Assembly (NCBI GenBank): GCA_007922305.1
Contig: ML677481.1
Span: 353,574 to 417,573 of the forward strand
Direction: 5' to 3'
Length of the DNA stretch: 64,000 nt
From: Dermatemys mawii
Taxonomy: Eukaryota > Chordata > Testudines > Dermatemydidae
A model generated the notes under the pieces. The model searched no databases and was not told the DNA's origin. It was given only the letters and a program-made list of their open reading frames with translations. The position numbers were made by a program, and so were the translations under genes. Shown here piece by piece: positions 62,833-64,000 of the stretch. Each line of letters begins with the position of its first letter. The stretch's first letter is position 1.

Positions 62833-62840
62833 CACTTGGA

Positions 62841-63239
62841 AGCGTTGCTCAGGGCTCTGTGTCTTTTCCATTCTATATGATCTCAATCAACAAATCATTC
62901 ATATTTCCTGTACTTCAGGTTCTGTTTCACTCATATTTGTCTTCAATATTTCTTTCATAGGTGGCTGCTGTTTATTCCATATCATTGCTTCTATCAAGTG
63001 TTACACACCACTAACCTCCCTTTTCAGGCTTTCTGTCTCCATTTGTGTAGATTCTCCTCTTTGGAAAAAGCTCTCAGCTGTCTGCTGAATCTATGTTTGG
63101 TCATTTCTTTTTCTGTATTGTTATTGTTTCCCCTCCTTCCAGGTTGGAACATTCATTTCCTCCAGTTTCTCTCTTCCAGTTTCGCCAAAATCCATCCCAC
63201 TGTTTTTCTCTGTTCTCTAAAAGATCTGCTCCAGGAATA
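62841..63239. other. Intergenic, no gene recognised
   Basis: T/C-rich, with overlapping meaningless frames. Confidence 0.5.
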
Positions 63240-63333
63240 ATGTTGTGGGTCTTCTATGACCTGTGTTATCCAGGAGGTCAGACTAGAGGATCACAGTTAT
63301 CCCTTCTGGCCGCAGAATCTACAAATCTATGAA
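63240..63333 (+). mobile_element. CR1/Cry-SINE 3' tail
   Basis: CAGGAGGTCAGACTAGAGGATCAC ... CTTCTGGCCGCAGAATCTACAAATCTATGAAA matches the tail of 47730-47912. Too short to say LINE or SINE. Confidence 0.8.
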
Positions 63334-63621
63334 ACATTGGACCCCTTCTTGCTTTACGCTACTAGCCCATTTCACTTTTGTTGACAGTGATTTCTTTTTT
63401 TCTTAAATTGTTTTGGCCATTGTATGACATTGACTTGGGGTTACCACCTCCACACAACACACTTTGCTGGGTAACAAGCCTGTGATCCAGCTAAGCTCTG
63501 ATGATGTTCCTCTTTATGCTGTTCATAAAAATGATTGATTTGCCTGTATTCTTCATATTGGGATGGTTTGGCAGGCTATACCGGCTGTGTGCCAAACCAG
63601 TACCTCTAGGCCTTGGGGTTT
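63334..63621. other. Intergenic, no gene recognised
   Basis: Nothing recognised. Confidence 0.4.
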
Positions 63622-63661
63622 ATTTATTAATAATAAATAATAAATACTACTACTACTAATA

Positions 63662-63693
<32 letters not shown>
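63622..63693. repeat. (TAA)n microsatellite, compound
   Basis: TTATTAATAATAAATAATAA, CTACTACTACTAATAA and then a pure AAT run. Confidence 0.95.
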
Positions 63694-63695
<2 letters not shown>

Positions 63696-63749
63696 TCATA
63701 GACATTTTAAATGACCCCTACAAAATCTAACAAAGAGATTATTTTTATA

Positions 63750-63860
63750 GAATTGGCCAGATCCTCAGATTGTGCAAATTGGCCATAGCTGTGCTGGAGG
63801 AGTCAAAGGCCCTGGTCCCCAGCTGGTGTAAATCAGCTGTAGATCCACAGTAGTCAAGGA
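63750..63860. repeat. Old palindromic GTGTAAAT repeat
   Basis: GGCCAGATCCTCAGATTGTGCAAATTGG and CCAGCTGGTGTAAATCAGCTGTAG; similar to 15285-15430. Confidence 0.5.
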
Positions 63861-63879
63861 GACAGATCACAGAGATAGC

Positions 63880-63880
<1 letters not shown>

Positions 63881-63912
<32 letters not shown>
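63881..63912. repeat. (GA)n microsatellite
   Basis: About 15 GA units. Confidence 0.96.
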
Positions 63913-63916
<4 letters not shown>

Positions 63917-64000
63917 TTTATAGACTGATAGCAAAAGCCCTTTCTTCTGATGCAGGAGACCCAAAATCCGGTCCTCCTGCTCCAGTGCCTCTTTCATTAT

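Overview
The window is vertebrate nuclear DNA, almost certainly from a turtle. It carries tRNA-headed SINEs with CR1-type tails (the cryptodiran turtle 'Cry'/PolIII-SINE design), many 5'-truncated CR1 LINEs with the ATTCTATGA-type 3' end, Penelope-like elements, and a cluster of intronless olfactory receptor (OR) coding exons of the OR14 type that is expanded in turtles and birds. Nothing bacterial or viral-episomal is present.

Host genes: four intact OR coding exons. Three are OR14-like: 7300-8259 (+), 21356-22312 (+) and 31761-32720 (-). One is a different class II receptor, OR11/OR6-like, at 52923-53849 (+). Each has a pyrimidine tract and AG splice acceptor 20-30 bases before the ATG, so each is read as the single coding exon of a gene with an upstream noncoding exon that I cannot place. 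One intron-bearing tRNA-Leu(CAA)-like sequence lies at 40340-40448 (-).

Layout: 1-5.7 kb is low-complexity DNA and old repeats. 5.7-12.2 kb (OR 1) and 20.0-26.3 kb (OR 2) are two copies of an ancestral duplication; between and inside them lie CR1s, LTRs, MITEs and Penelope-like elements. Block 2 shows the empty sites for two solo LTRs found only in block 1. 22.6-25.1 kb is a nest of four mobile elements. 26.6-31.2 kb is repeats. 31.8-32.7 kb is the inverted OR 3. 33.8-36.4 kb is a stack of CR1s. 37-52 kb is an intergenic repeat field with solo LTRs, an LTR followed by a tRNA-Trp-type primer site, a long minus-strand CR1 and several PIF/Harbinger-like MITEs. OR 4 follows at 52.9-53.8 kb, and 54-64 kb is again repeats, including a second Penelope-like copy flanked by two copies of one hAT-like MITE.

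The functional content is odorant detection: each OR would be expressed singly in olfactory neurons. The rest is a record of transposition, and target-site duplications visible by eye allow several insertions to be ordered.
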